From Marilutibacter spongiae (GTDB lineage: Bacteria; Pseudomonadota; Gammaproteobacteria; Xanthomonadales; Xanthomonadaceae), in the NCBI RefSeq assembly GCF_014145325.1, contig NZ_JACHTF010000003.1:124001-188000 (forward strand): a DNA stretch of 64,000 bases, in the 5' to 3' direction. The first letter of the stretch is position 1. Each line of letters begins with the position of its first letter. The notes under the pieces are model-generated. The model was not told where the DNA came from and made no database searches. It saw only the letters and a program-made list of their open reading frames with translations. A program made the translations under genes and the position numbers. Of the stretch, positions 27,572-35,750 are shown in pieces.

Positions 27572-28195
27572 ATGACGGCCATCGACTGGGTCCTGCTGGC
27601 GATCCTGCTGATTTCGGCCCTGTTCGGCGCGATGCGCGGCCTGGTCGGCGTCATCGCGTCGCTGGCGGCCTGGCTGCTGGGCGGGTGGGCGGCCTTCCGC
27701 TTCGGCGGCGACGTGGCGACCCTGCTCGCCGGTGGCGCCGCGCCCGGGACCGGGCAGCTGTTCGCCGGCTACGCGCTGTGCTTCCTGGGCGTGATGATCG
27801 TGGTCGGCCTGGTCGGCTGGCTGGTCCGCAAGCTGTTGCACTCGGTCGGCCTGTCGGGCCTCGACCGCACGCTCGGGCTCGTCTTCGGCCTCGTCCGGGG
27901 CGCGTTCGTCGCCTGCGTGCTGGTGCTGCTGCTGGGCTTCACCTCGATGCCGCGGGAGCCGGAATGGCAGGCGTCGCGGCTGGTGCCGCTGGTGCTGCCG
28001 GGGGCGCAGTGGCTGCGCGCCTGGCTGCCGGACTGGGCCTCGCAGGAGATCGATTTCAGCGGCGTCGCGCCGGTCCTGCAGGGATTGCAGGAGCTGCAGG
28101 GCCCGGCGGCGCAGGACAACGAACCCGGCACGGCGCTTCCCGCGCCGTTGCCACCGGCGGCCGCGGCCGCGGATGAACAACCCCAGGATCCATAA
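27572..28195 (+). CDS. cvpA: CvpA family membrane protein
   Basis: A 207-residue inner-membrane protein with four hydrophobic helices (about 6-24, 28-46, 65-88, 105-125) and the family opening [19 protein letters not shown]. The C-terminal 60 residues are Pro/Ala-rich and probably periplasmic. CvpA homologues are linked to colicin V export and envelope stress, and commonly precede purF as here. It ends 2 nt before purF, so co-translation is likely. Confidence 0.88.
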   Translation: MTAIDWVLLAILLISALFGAMRGLVGVIASLAAWLLGGWAAFRFGGDVATLLAGGAAPGTGQLFAGYALCFLGVMIVVGLVGWLVRKLLHSVGLSGLDRTLGLVFGLVRGAFVACVLVLLLGFTSMPREPEWQASRLVPLVLPGAQWLRAWLPDWASQEIDFSGVAPVLQGLQELQGPAAQDNEPGTALPAPLPPAAAAADEQPQDP

Positions 28196-28197
28196 CG

Positions 28198-29667
28198 ATG
28201 TGCGGCATTATCGGTATCGTCGGCCATAACGACGTCGCAGCGCAGTTGTACGACGGCCTCACGGTCCTCCAGCACCGGGGCCAGGATGCGGCCGGCATCG
28301 CCACCGCCAAGGGCACGCGCCTGCGCGTGCACAAGGGCAACGGCCTGGTGCGCGATGTCTTCGACCAGGCCTCGATGCAATTGCTGCAGGGCAACCTGGG
28401 CATCGGCCATTGCCGCTACCCGACCGCGGGCAGCGAGGGCCACGACGAGGCGCAGCCGTTCTACGTCAACTCGCCCTACGGCATCGTGCTCGCGCACAAC
28501 GGCAACCTCATCAACACCGAGGCCCTGCGCGACGAGGTCTTCGCCGAGGACCGCCGCAACGTCAACACCGAGTCCGACTCCGAAGTGCTGCTCAACGTGT
28601 TCGCGCACGAGCTGGACACGCGCAAGGGCCTCACGCCGGAGACCGTGTTCACCGCCATCGAAGGCGTGCACCGGCGTTGCGAGGGCGGCTACGCGGTCGT
28701 GGCCGCCGTCCTGGGCCTGGGCCTGGTCGCGTTCCGCGATCCCAATGGCATCCGCCCGCTGGTCCTGGGCAAGCGCACCCGCGACGGCCGCGACGAGTAC
28801 GCCGTGGCCAGCGAGTCGGTCGCGCTCGACCTGACCGGCTTCCAGCGCGTGCGCGACGTGCGCCCGGGCGAAGGCATCGTCATCACCGGCGAAGGCGAAC
28901 TGCACGAACGCGCCTGCGCCGAGCCGCGGCCGCACACGCCGTGCATCTTCGAGTACGTCTACTTCGCCCGGCCGGACTCGATGATGGACGACGTCTCGGT
29001 GCACAAGGCGCGCATGCGCATGGGCCAGAAGCTCGGCGAGAAGATCCTGCGCCTGCGCCCGGACCACGACATCGACACCGTGATCCCGATCCCCGACTCC
29101 TCGCGCGACGCGGCCCTGGAGGTCGCCAACGTGCTGGGCGTGAAGTACCGCGAGGGCTTCATCAAGAACCGCTACGTCGGCCGGACCTTCATCATGCCGG
29201 GGCAGGGCGAGCGCGCGAAGTCGGTGCGCCGCAAGCTCAATCCGATCCCGCTGGAATTCCGCAACCGCGTGGTCCTGCTGGTCGACGACTCCATCGTCCG
29301 CGGCACCACCTCGCAGCAGATCGTGCAGATGGCCCGCGAGGCCGGCGCGCGCAAGGTCTACCTGGCCTCGGCCGCGCCGCCGGTGCGCCATCCCAACATC
29401 TACGGCATCGACATGCCCACGCGCGAGGAGCTGATCGCCTACAACCGCGACGAGAAGGAGGTCGAGTCGATCCTGGGCTGCGACTGGCTGATCTACCAGG
29501 ACCTGGAGGACCTGAAGGAAGCCGTGTCCGGTCCCAAGCAGCGGATCGCGCAGTTCGACTCGTCGTGCTTCAACGGCGAGTACGTCACCGGCACCGCGGA
29601 AGACTACTTCGAGCGCATCAAGCACCTGCGCTCGGACGAAGCCAAGCGCCAGCGCCGCGCCTCCTGA
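28198..29667 (+). CDS. purF: Amidophosphoribosyltransferase
   Basis: A 489-residue enzyme for the first committed step of purine synthesis: PRPP plus glutamine gives 5-phosphoribosylamine. The N-terminal Ntn glutaminase begins MCGIIGIVG with the catalytic Cys2, exposed after Met removal without a propeptide, as in the E. coli type. The PRTase motif [14 protein letters not shown] is near residues 359-372. It follows cvpA by 2 nt. Confidence 0.95.
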   Translation: MCGIIGIVGHNDVAAQLYDGLTVLQHRGQDAAGIATAKGTRLRVHKGNGLVRDVFDQASMQLLQGNLGIGHCRYPTAGSEGHDEAQPFYVNSPYGIVLAHNGNLINTEALRDEVFAEDRRNVNTESDSEVLLNVFAHELDTRKGLTPETVFTAIEGVHRRCEGGYAVVAAVLGLGLVAFRDPNGIRPLVLGKRTRDGRDEYAVASESVALDLTGFQRVRDVRPGEGIVITGEGELHERACAEPRPHTPCIFEYVYFARPDSMMDDVSVHKARMRMGQKLGEKILRLRPDHDIDTVIPIPDSSRDAALEVANVLGVKYREGFIKNRYVGRTFIMPGQGERAKSVRRKLNPIPLEFRNRVVLLVDDSIVRGTTSQQIVQMAREAGARKVYLASAAPPVRHPNIYGIDMPTREELIAYNRDEKEVESILGCDWLIYQDLEDLKEAVSGPKQRIAQFDSSCFNGEYVTGTAEDYFERIKHLRSDEAKRQRRAS

Positions 29668-29699
29668 GGCGCGGGACCGGGCGACGCGCAGCCGCGGGC

Positions 29700-30503
29700 A
29701 TGGCATCCCTCTTCGACGCGGCGCGCGACTGCCTGCAGGCCGATTCGCCCGGGGCCAAGCTCGCCGCCACCGCCGACGCGGCGGCGGCCTTCCGGCGCGG
29801 CCGTCTCGGGATCCCGGCCGACGCGCCGCCGCCGGCGCCGATCCGCATGCCCGGTCGCCCCGCGCGACCGCGCCTGGTGCACCCGCGCGGGTTGCCGCGT
29901 CGCGGCCTGGGCTCGGACGAGGGGCGCGCGGCGTTCATCCACGCGATCGCGCACATCGAGTTCAACGCCATCGACCTGGCCTGGGACGCGGTCTACCGCT
30001 TCCGTGGCCTGCCCGACGACTTCTATGCCGACTGGGTCGCCGTCGCCGACGACGAGGCGCGGCATTTCCGCATGTTGCAGGTGCGGCTGCGCGAACTCGG
30101 CCACGACTACGGCGATTTCGACGCGCACAACGGCTTGTGGGAAATGGCCGAGAAAACCGCCCACGATGGTCTCTCGCGGATGGCGCTGGTGCCGCGCGTG
30201 CTGGAAGCCCGTGGTCTCGACGTCACGCCGGGCATGATCGTCAAGCTGCGCGCGCTGGGCGACGACGCCACCGCCGATATCCTGGAGGTGATCCTCCGCG
30301 AGGAGGTGGCGCACGTCGCGGCGGGCTCGCGCTGGTTCAACTGGTATTGCGAGCGCGCCGGCGTCGAACCGGCGCCGAGGTTCCGCGAACTGCTGGTCGA
30401 GTACGCGCGCGCGGTCCTGCACGGACCCTTCAACCTGCCCGCGCGCAGCGCCGCGGGCTTCAGCGAGGAGGAACTCCAGGCCCTGTCCCAGGCCATGGAG
30501 TGA
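29700..30503 (+). CDS. DUF455 family ferritin-like protein
   Basis: 267 residues. A helical ferritin-like fold carries the expected di-iron ligand pattern: HIEFNAIDLAWD, DDEARHFRML and REEVAHVAAG each supply Glu and His. DUF455 proteins are MiaE-like in fold, and their substrate is not established. The frame is open upstream through purF, and ATG 29700 is the first plausible start after the purF stop (33-bp gap), so it is likely in the purF operon. A role in tRNA or rRNA hydroxylation is speculative. Confidence 0.82.
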   Translation: MASLFDAARDCLQADSPGAKLAATADAAAAFRRGRLGIPADAPPPAPIRMPGRPARPRLVHPRGLPRRGLGSDEGRAAFIHAIAHIEFNAIDLAWDAVYRFRGLPDDFYADWVAVADDEARHFRMLQVRLRELGHDYGDFDAHNGLWEMAEKTAHDGLSRMALVPRVLEARGLDVTPGMIVKLRALGDDATADILEVILREEVAHVAAGSRWFNWYCERAGVEPAPRFRELLVEYARAVLHGPFNLPARSAAGFSEEELQALSQAME

Positions 30504-30533
30504 GCGTGGCGCGGGCAGGCGCCGCGAGGTGCC

Positions 30534-31274
30534 TCAGGCCAGTGGCAGCGCCTGCAGTGCGTGTCCGTCGTCGGCGACGCGCAGGACCGAACCCTGTTCG
30601 TACCAGTCCCCGAGCACGATGCGCTCGGCGCGCGCGCCATCGAGTTCGAGCGCGTGCACGGCGGGGCGGTGCGTGTGGCCGTGCACCAGGGTCCCGATGC
30701 CATAGCGGCTCAGCGTGTCGGCGACGGTGGCGGGCGCCACGTCGGTGATCGATTCCATCGTCCCTTCGTCCTTCAGGCCCGACTGGTGGCGGGCGCTGGC
30801 TTCGCGCGCCTGCCGGGCGAACGCCAGGCGGGCGGGCAGCGGTTGCGCGAGGAACTGCGCCTGCCAGCGGGGGTCGCGCACCTGGGTGCGGAACTGCTGG
30901 TAGGCGGCATCGTCGGTGCACAGCTGGTCGCCGTGCGACAACAGCACCGGGCGGCCGTGGAGCATGACGACGGCCGGGTCGGGCAGCAGGGTCATGCCCG
31001 CCCGCATGGCGTAGTCGGTGCCGAGCAGGAAATCGCGGTTGCCGTGCATGAAGAACACCGGCACGCCCGATTCGACCAGGGCGCGGACCTCGCGCGCGAC
31101 GGTGGCGCCGACCTCGGACGGATCGTCGTCGCCGACCCAGGCCTCGAACAGGTCGCCGAGGATGTACAGCGCGTCCGCGCCGCGCGCCTCGCCGCGCAGG
31201 AAGCGCACGAACAGCTCGGTGATGCGCGGGCGCTCGGGATCCAGGTGCAGGTCGGAGATGAAGAGGGTGGCCAT
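30534..31274 (-). CDS. lpxH: UDP-2,3-diacylglucosamine hydrolase
   Basis: A 246-residue metallophosphoesterase on the cytoplasmic face of the inner membrane, fourth step of lipid A synthesis. The calcineurin-like motifs are present: ISDLHL (Asp8, His10), [25 protein letters not shown] and VHGHTHRP. Length is typical. It is convergent with the DUF455 gene and divergent from gltX. Confidence 0.93.
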   Translation of the reverse strand: MATLFISDLHLDPERPRITELFVRFLRGEARGADALYILGDLFEAWVGDDDPSEVGATVAREVRALVESGVPVFFMHGNRDFLLGTDYAMRAGMTLLPDPAVVMLHGRPVLLSHGDQLCTDDAAYQQFRTQVRDPRWQAQFLAQPLPARLAFARQAREASARHQSGLKDEGTMESITDVAPATVADTLSRYGIGTLVHGHTHRPAVHALELDGARAERIVLGDWYEQGSVLRVADDGHALQALPLA

Positions 31275-31348
31275 GGGGGAATTGTAGGGGACCGCGTGCT
31301 CGCCGCCACTCGGCCGAGCGGGCGCGGCATGCAGGCCGCCCCTTCCGG

Positions 31349-31354
31349 TAAAAT
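31349..31354 (+). promoter_or_regulatory. -10 box of gltX
   Basis: TAAAAT lies 15 nt before ATG 31370, giving a very short leader (about 9 nt) without a ribosome binding site. Confidence 0.5.
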
Positions 31355-31369
31355 GCGCGATCCGCCCGC

Positions 31370-32782
31370 ATGACCGAGTCCCGCATGAGCTGCCGCACCC
31401 GCTTCGCCCCCAGTCCCACCGGCTACCTGCACATCGGCGGCGCGCGCACCGCGCTGTACTGCTGGCTGGAGGCGCGTCGACGCGGCGGCGCGTTCATCCT
31501 GCGGGTGGAGGACACCGACCAGGAACGCAGCACGCAGGCGGCGATGGATGCCATCCTCGCGTCGATGGCCTGGCTGGGCCTGGACTACGACGAAGGCCCG
31601 TTCTACCAGACCCAGCGCCTGGCGCGGTATCGCGAAGTCGCCGAGAAGATGGTCGCCGACGGCACCGCGTATTACGCCTACGAGACCAAGGAAGAGCTGG
31701 AGGCCATGCGCGAGGCGGCCATGGCCGCCGGCGGCAAGCCGCGCTACGACGGCGCTTATCGCGACCGCGGCGAACCCTTGCGCGAGGACCCGAACCGGGT
31801 GATCCGGTTCAAGAATCCGCTGGACGGGACGGTCGCCTGGGACGACAAGGTGAAGGGCCGCATCGAGATCAGCAACGAGGAGCTCGACGACCTGGTGATC
31901 TTCCGTTCCGACGGCTTCCCCACCTACAACTTCGCGGTGGTGGTCGACGACCTCGACATGGGCATCACCGATGTCGTCCGTGGCGACGACCACGTCAACA
32001 ACACCCCGCGCCAGATCAACATCTACCGGGCCCTGGGCGCGGAGGTGCCGCACTTCGCCCACCTGCCGATGATCCTCGACCCGGAGGGCGCCAAGCTTTC
32101 CAAGCGCACCGGCGCGGCCGACGTCATGCAGTACCGCGACGCGGGCTACCTGCCGCACGCACTGCTCAATTACCTCGTGCGGCTGGGCTGGTCGCACGGC
32201 GACCAGGAGATCTTCTCGATCGAGGAGATGACGCGCCTGTTCGACCTCAAGGACGTCAACGCCAAGGCTTCGCGCCTGGATCCGGCCAAGCTCGGCTGGC
32301 TCAACCAGCAGTACCTCAAGACCGACGATCCGGCGGCGGTGGGCCGGCACCTGGAGTGGCACCTGCTCGACCAGGGCTACGACCTCGCGCGCGGTCCCGC
32401 GCCGGCCGACATCGTGGTGGCCCTGCGCGACCGCGTGCAGACGCTGAAGGACATGGCCGAGCGCGCACGCGTCTGGTTCGTGCCGCTGGAGACCTACGAC
32501 GACGCGGCCGTCGCCAAGCACCTGACCGACAAGGCACGGGCGCCGCTGGCCGGGGCGCGCGAGCGCCTGGCGGCCCTCGCCGACTGGAACGTCGACGCCG
32601 TCGCCGAAGCCCTGCAGGAGACCGCGACGGCGCTCGAACTCGGCATGGGCAAGGTCGCCCAGCCGATGCGCGTCGCGATCACCGGTACCCAGGTGAGCCC
32701 GGACATCTCCCACACCGTCTACCTGGCCGGTCGCGACGAGGCGCTGGCGAGGATCGACGCGGCGCTCGCGCGCATTGCCTGA
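31370..32782 (+). CDS. gltX: Glutamyl-tRNA synthetase
   Basis: A 470-residue class I aminoacyl-tRNA synthetase. The HIGH-type motif is in [15 protein letters not shown] (residues 13-27) and the KMSKS-type motif is KLSKR (242-246), followed by the alpha-helical anticodon-binding domain. The length shows the full enzyme, not the short Glu-Q synthetase. Alternative in-frame ATG at 31385 ([10 protein letters not shown]); no ribosome binding site supports either. Confidence 0.95.
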   Translation: MTESRMSCRTRFAPSPTGYLHIGGARTALYCWLEARRRGGAFILRVEDTDQERSTQAAMDAILASMAWLGLDYDEGPFYQTQRLARYREVAEKMVADGTAYYAYETKEELEAMREAAMAAGGKPRYDGAYRDRGEPLREDPNRVIRFKNPLDGTVAWDDKVKGRIEISNEELDDLVIFRSDGFPTYNFAVVVDDLDMGITDVVRGDDHVNNTPRQINIYRALGAEVPHFAHLPMILDPEGAKLSKRTGAADVMQYRDAGYLPHALLNYLVRLGWSHGDQEIFSIEEMTRLFDLKDVNAKASRLDPAKLGWLNQQYLKTDDPAAVGRHLEWHLLDQGYDLARGPAPADIVVALRDRVQTLKDMAERARVWFVPLETYDDAAVAKHLTDKARAPLAGARERLAALADWNVDAVAEALQETATALELGMGKVAQPMRVAITGTQVSPDISHTVYLAGRDEALARIDAALARIA

Positions 32783-32803
32783 GCGGGGGCGTTCCGCAGC
32801 GGG

Positions 32804-33871
32804 TCAAAGGCCCAGGAATTCAAACGGCGGCGTTTCCACGAAGTCGTCGTTGGCCCGCCCCGAATAGGTGCGCGTCTGGTTGGGGCCGAGGTCGAGCTTG
32901 CGCACGGTGCCGCTGGTTTCGGAGAAGTCGACCGCGTCCAGGTCGACCCAGAACGTGTTTGGCGTCAGCGCCGACTCGAAGAAGTAGCGTCGTAGCTTGT
33001 GGTCGGCCACGGTTCGCCAGCGGGTGGAGGAGATATTGGGCTGGCCCGGGGTGCTGATGCCGTAGGGCACCGAGACGTTCCGGATCACGCTGAACACGCT
33101 GGCGACGGCCTCCACCGGATCTTCCGACTTCGGGATCGCCTCGACGTAGAACGCAGCGCGAGCGAAGCGGTCGGAGGCGCGGTTGGTACCCGGCAACATC
33201 ACCGTTCCACCGATCTGTTTCCAGTAGGCATTGAGCGCGAGTTGCTCGTCGAAGGTCGGCGAGTTCGTCATGACCTGGTACTGGCGCCCATGGTGGATGA
33301 CCTGGCGCCCGCCGATGTACTCGACGATCGCGCTGTCGCCACTGGCGTCGGAGATCGCCAGGTGGAGCGTGGCCAGGCGCGCCTGGCCCGGGACGTTGTC
33401 GGTGACCAGGATGAACGGCTCGCGCGACATCGCGTCGACCGCTTCGGCGACCGTCGCGAAGTTGTCCAGCACCCACTGGGCCCACAGAGAGATCGCCAGA
33501 CCGGGCTTGCGGCCGTCCGGCCGCGGATATTCGGACTCCACCAGCCACAGCACGGCCGCGTGCAGGCCGGCTTCGTTGAGGCCGTCGGTGGTGGAGATGT
33601 CGTAGCCCGACGCGATGACGCTGCCGTACTTCGACCGCCAGGCGAGCGAACCCGGTCCCGCCTGGCCGCTGCGCGCCATGCCGCGCGGGAACATCCACAA
33701 ATGGGTGGTGATGTCGCTGCTCCAGTCCATCGAGCGCGCGGTGATCACCCGTCCATCCGCGCCCATGTAGACCAGGCGCGTGCAGGCCGTCGAGGACGCG
33801 GGCGACAGGAGGATGCCGAGCGCCAGCACGAGGGCCAGCACGAGCGATGGTGGGCGCGGGAGGGACGACAT
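32804..33871 (-). CDS. Choloylglycine hydrolase-type (Ntn) amidase, exported
   Basis: 355 residues. The signal peptide ends at ASSTA, exposing Cys30 as the N-terminal nucleophile of the mature enzyme (CTRLVYMG). The conserved ARSMDW, NEAGLHAAVLWL and TNSPTFDEQL motifs identify the bile-salt hydrolase/penicillin V acylase family. Gram-negative members are periplasmic and can cleave linear amides such as penicillin V or acyl-homoserine lactones. The substrate here is unknown; bile salts are unlikely in an environmental bacterium. It diverges from zur. Confidence 0.88.
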   Translation of the reverse strand: MSSLPRPPSLVLALVLALGILLSPASSTACTRLVYMGADGRVITARSMDWSSDITTHLWMFPRGMARSGQAGPGSLAWRSKYGSVIASGYDISTTDGLNEAGLHAAVLWLVESEYPRPDGRKPGLAISLWAQWVLDNFATVAEAVDAMSREPFILVTDNVPGQARLATLHLAISDASGDSAIVEYIGGRQVIHHGRQYQVMTNSPTFDEQLALNAYWKQIGGTVMLPGTNRASDRFARAAFYVEAIPKSEDPVEAVASVFSVIRNVSVPYGISTPGQPNISSTRWRTVADHKLRRYFFESALTPNTFWVDLDAVDFSETSGTVRKLDLGPNQTRTYSGRANDDFVETPPFEFLGL

Positions 33872-33956
33872 ACGGATTGCCTCGGGCGAGCGCTGGAGGG
33901 ACCGGCGGAATGCATGCGATGCATCGATGGCCCACTCTAGACCCGCCGCGTGACGG

Positions 33957-33985
33957 TTGAATCAGCATGCCCCGGGCACCATCAT
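33957..33985 (+). promoter_or_regulatory. Promoter of zur (leaderless configuration)
   Basis: TTGAAT (33957-33962) and CATCAT (33980-33985) are separated by exactly 17 bp. The expected transcription start, about 7 nt past the -10, coincides with ATG 33992. Confidence 0.6.
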
Positions 33986-33991
33986 GGGGAC

Positions 33992-34489
33992 ATGGCCACG
34001 TCCCCGCATGCCTGCACCGATCCCAAGCACCACGTCCACGACGCCGCCGGCTTCGTGCGCGAGGTGGAGCTCCAGTGCGAGCGGCGCGGATTGCGGCTGA
34101 CGCCGATCCGCGCGCACGCGCTGCAGCTGATCGCCGACGCCGGACGGCCGATGAAGGCCTACGACCTGCTCGACCAGATGAAGGCCACGCACGACGCCGC
34201 GGCGCCGCCGACGATCTACCGCGCGCTGGACTTCCTGCTCGAGCACGGCTTCATCCACAAGCTGGCGTCGATCAACGCCTTCGTCGGCTGCCACCATCCC
34301 GGCGCCGAGGCGCACGCGGTGCCGTTCCTGATCTGCGACCAGTGCCAGTCGGCGACGGAGCTGGAGGACGAGGACATCGTCGCTTCGCTCGACCGGCGCG
34401 CCCGCGCGCTGGGCTTCGTGCCGCAGGCGCAGACCCTCGAGGTCCATGGCGTCTGCGCCGATTGCGCGGCGGACGCCGCGCGGGGCTGA
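33992..34489 (+). CDS. zur: Fur-family zinc uptake regulator
   Basis: A 165-residue Fur-superfamily repressor. A winged helix (about 20-90, LTPIRAHALQLIADAGRPM) and a dimerisation domain are present. The structural zinc site is formed by C115-X2-C118 (CDQC) and C155-X2-C158 (CADC). The regulatory site has Cys100, His101 and His102 in GCHHPGAEAH. This pattern and the AHAVPFLICDQC segment favour Zur over Fur. A GTG at 33950 in frame lies upstream of the predicted promoter and is rejected. The neighbouring zinc receptor and palindrome support the role. Confidence 0.88.
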   Translation: MATSPHACTDPKHHVHDAAGFVREVELQCERRGLRLTPIRAHALQLIADAGRPMKAYDLLDQMKATHDAAAPPTIYRALDFLLEHGFIHKLASINAFVGCHHPGAEAHAVPFLICDQCQSATELEDEDIVASLDRRARALGFVPQAQTLEVHGVCADCAADAARG

Positions 34490-34523
34490 GTTCCCGCCAC
34501 CCGGGGGCATCGCTGGTCGGTTG

Positions 34524-35144
34524 TCAGTAGCCCTGAACGGCCTCGTGCAGCTCCGGCTGGAAGTCCGCGCCGACGCAGTCGGCCCGGCGCTGGCGGATCG
34601 CCTCCCGCGTGCAGGTATCGCGCCCGCCGAACAGGCCCAGTGCGACCCGCACCGCGACATGGTCTTCCTTGAGCTTCTCGACGAGATCGCCGTCGGTGGC
34701 CCAGTCGTCGGCGAAGCGCGTGGTCCCGGGATCGAGGATCGTCGCCCGCCGCGCGACGCCGTTGTCCGCCTGGAAGTCGATCGGCACGTAGTCGTCGGGC
34801 AGGCTCAACGTGGAGGGCGGCGTTCGAGGTAGCTCGACGACGGCCAGGCCGCTTTCACCCGGCGCCGGCGTCGAAGCCGTGGGCGGGACGAGGGGGACCT
34901 GCCCCGACGGGCGCGGCGCATCGCCATGGACCGGCACGGGCGTGGCGGGGTCGCGGGCCACGGGTGCCGGCGCCGGACGGATGAAATGCACCTGCGTGAC
35001 GTCCTCGCCGAGGGCCTCGGGGCGGGGCAACGCGTGCCTGGCCGACAGTAGCCACGACACCGCCCAGGCATGCAGCAGCAATACACCCAGCGCGATCCAT
35101 GCGCGTTCGTCCGGGGCGTGGCGGAAACGTGGGGTCGCGGGCAT
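34524..35144 (-). CDS. Membrane-anchored Pro-rich protein of unknown function, zinc locus
   Basis: 206 residues. An N-terminal TM anchor (about 15-33, WIALGVLLLHAWAVSWLL) is followed by a Pro-rich stretch (55-105) resembling a TonB-type periplasmic spacer. A C-terminal domain holds two Cys (DTCTREAIRQRRADC), probably disulphide-bonded. The anchor-plus-spacer layout is TonB-like, but no TonB C-terminal motif (YP, signature) is recognised. It is last in a minus-strand run TonB receptor, DUF2938, this gene, with an 87-bp gap to DUF2938, and converges on zur. Function unknown. Confidence 0.65.
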   Translation of the reverse strand: MPATPRFRHAPDERAWIALGVLLLHAWAVSWLLSARHALPRPEALGEDVTQVHFIRPAPAPVARDPATPVPVHGDAPRPSGQVPLVPPTASTPAPGESGLAVVELPRTPPSTLSLPDDYVPIDFQADNGVARRATILDPGTTRFADDWATDGDLVEKLKEDHVAVRVALGLFGGRDTCTREAIRQRRADCVGADFQPELHEAVQGY

Positions 35145-35231
35145 CCATGCACCTTGGCGTGAGTCCGTGCGGGATTCTGCCGCGGCGACGCCTGCGAGGT
35201 GTTAGCGATCCGTTTGCGTTGCCCGGGCGCT

Positions 35232-35738
35232 TCAGCTCCCGCCGGCGAGCGCGCTCGCGGTCCATGCGCCGGCATACAGGCCCAGCCCGAACACGCCATG
35301 CGTCGACAGGCTGCGCATGCGGGCGCGCCCCGGCGACGGCGTACGCGATGCCGCAATGCCCAGGCCCAACGCCGGCTGCATCAACACGAAGGGCACGACA
35401 ACGGTCGCCAGGCCCATCGCCACGCAGGGCAGCAGCGTCGGTGCCTGCCGCCACGCGGGGCCCATGACGGCCAGCAGCACGCCCGCGAACGCGATGCCCG
35501 TGGCGTAATGCAGGCCCCAGCCCAGCATGCGTTCGCCGCGGACCGGCGTCGCGCGCGCGATGGCGTCATGGGCGAATCGTCCATGGCGCATGTGCCCGAT
35601 CCAGCGCCCGGCCAGCGCCCAGTCCAGCGACGGTACGCTGGCAAGGCGACGCAGGGCCGCCGTCCACAGGTCGAGCAGGGCCGTCGCCACGATGCCGGCG
35701 ACGACGGCCTGGAGCAGTACGATGGCGGCCTCGTCCAT
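35232..35738 (-). CDS. DUF2938 family membrane protein
   Basis: A 168-residue inner-membrane protein with about four TM helices (near 5-25, 78-95, 98-125, 145-165). The DUF2938 pattern is visible: ATALLDLWTA, AGRWIGHMRHGRFAHDAI, GWGLHYATGIAFAG, PTLLPCVAMGL, PFVLMQPALGLGIAASRTP and STHGVFGLGLY. His residues lie in the loop and near TM ends. It starts 12 nt after the TonB receptor stop on the same strand, so it is very probably co-transcribed. Family function unknown; location suggests zinc transfer across the inner membrane (inference). Confidence 0.82.
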   Translation of the reverse strand: MDEAAIVLLQAVVAGIVATALLDLWTAALRRLASVPSLDWALAGRWIGHMRHGRFAHDAIARATPVRGERMLGWGLHYATGIAFAGVLLAVMGPAWRQAPTLLPCVAMGLATVVVPFVLMQPALGLGIAASRTPSPGRARMRSLSTHGVFGLGLYAGAWTASALAGGS

Positions 35739-35750
35739 GCGGCGCCGGCC

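Noticed and set aside
33950-33991. GTG start for zur 14 codons upstream.
   Set aside because: It lies before the predicted -35/-10 boxes and would add a non-family N-terminus; there is no ribosome binding site.
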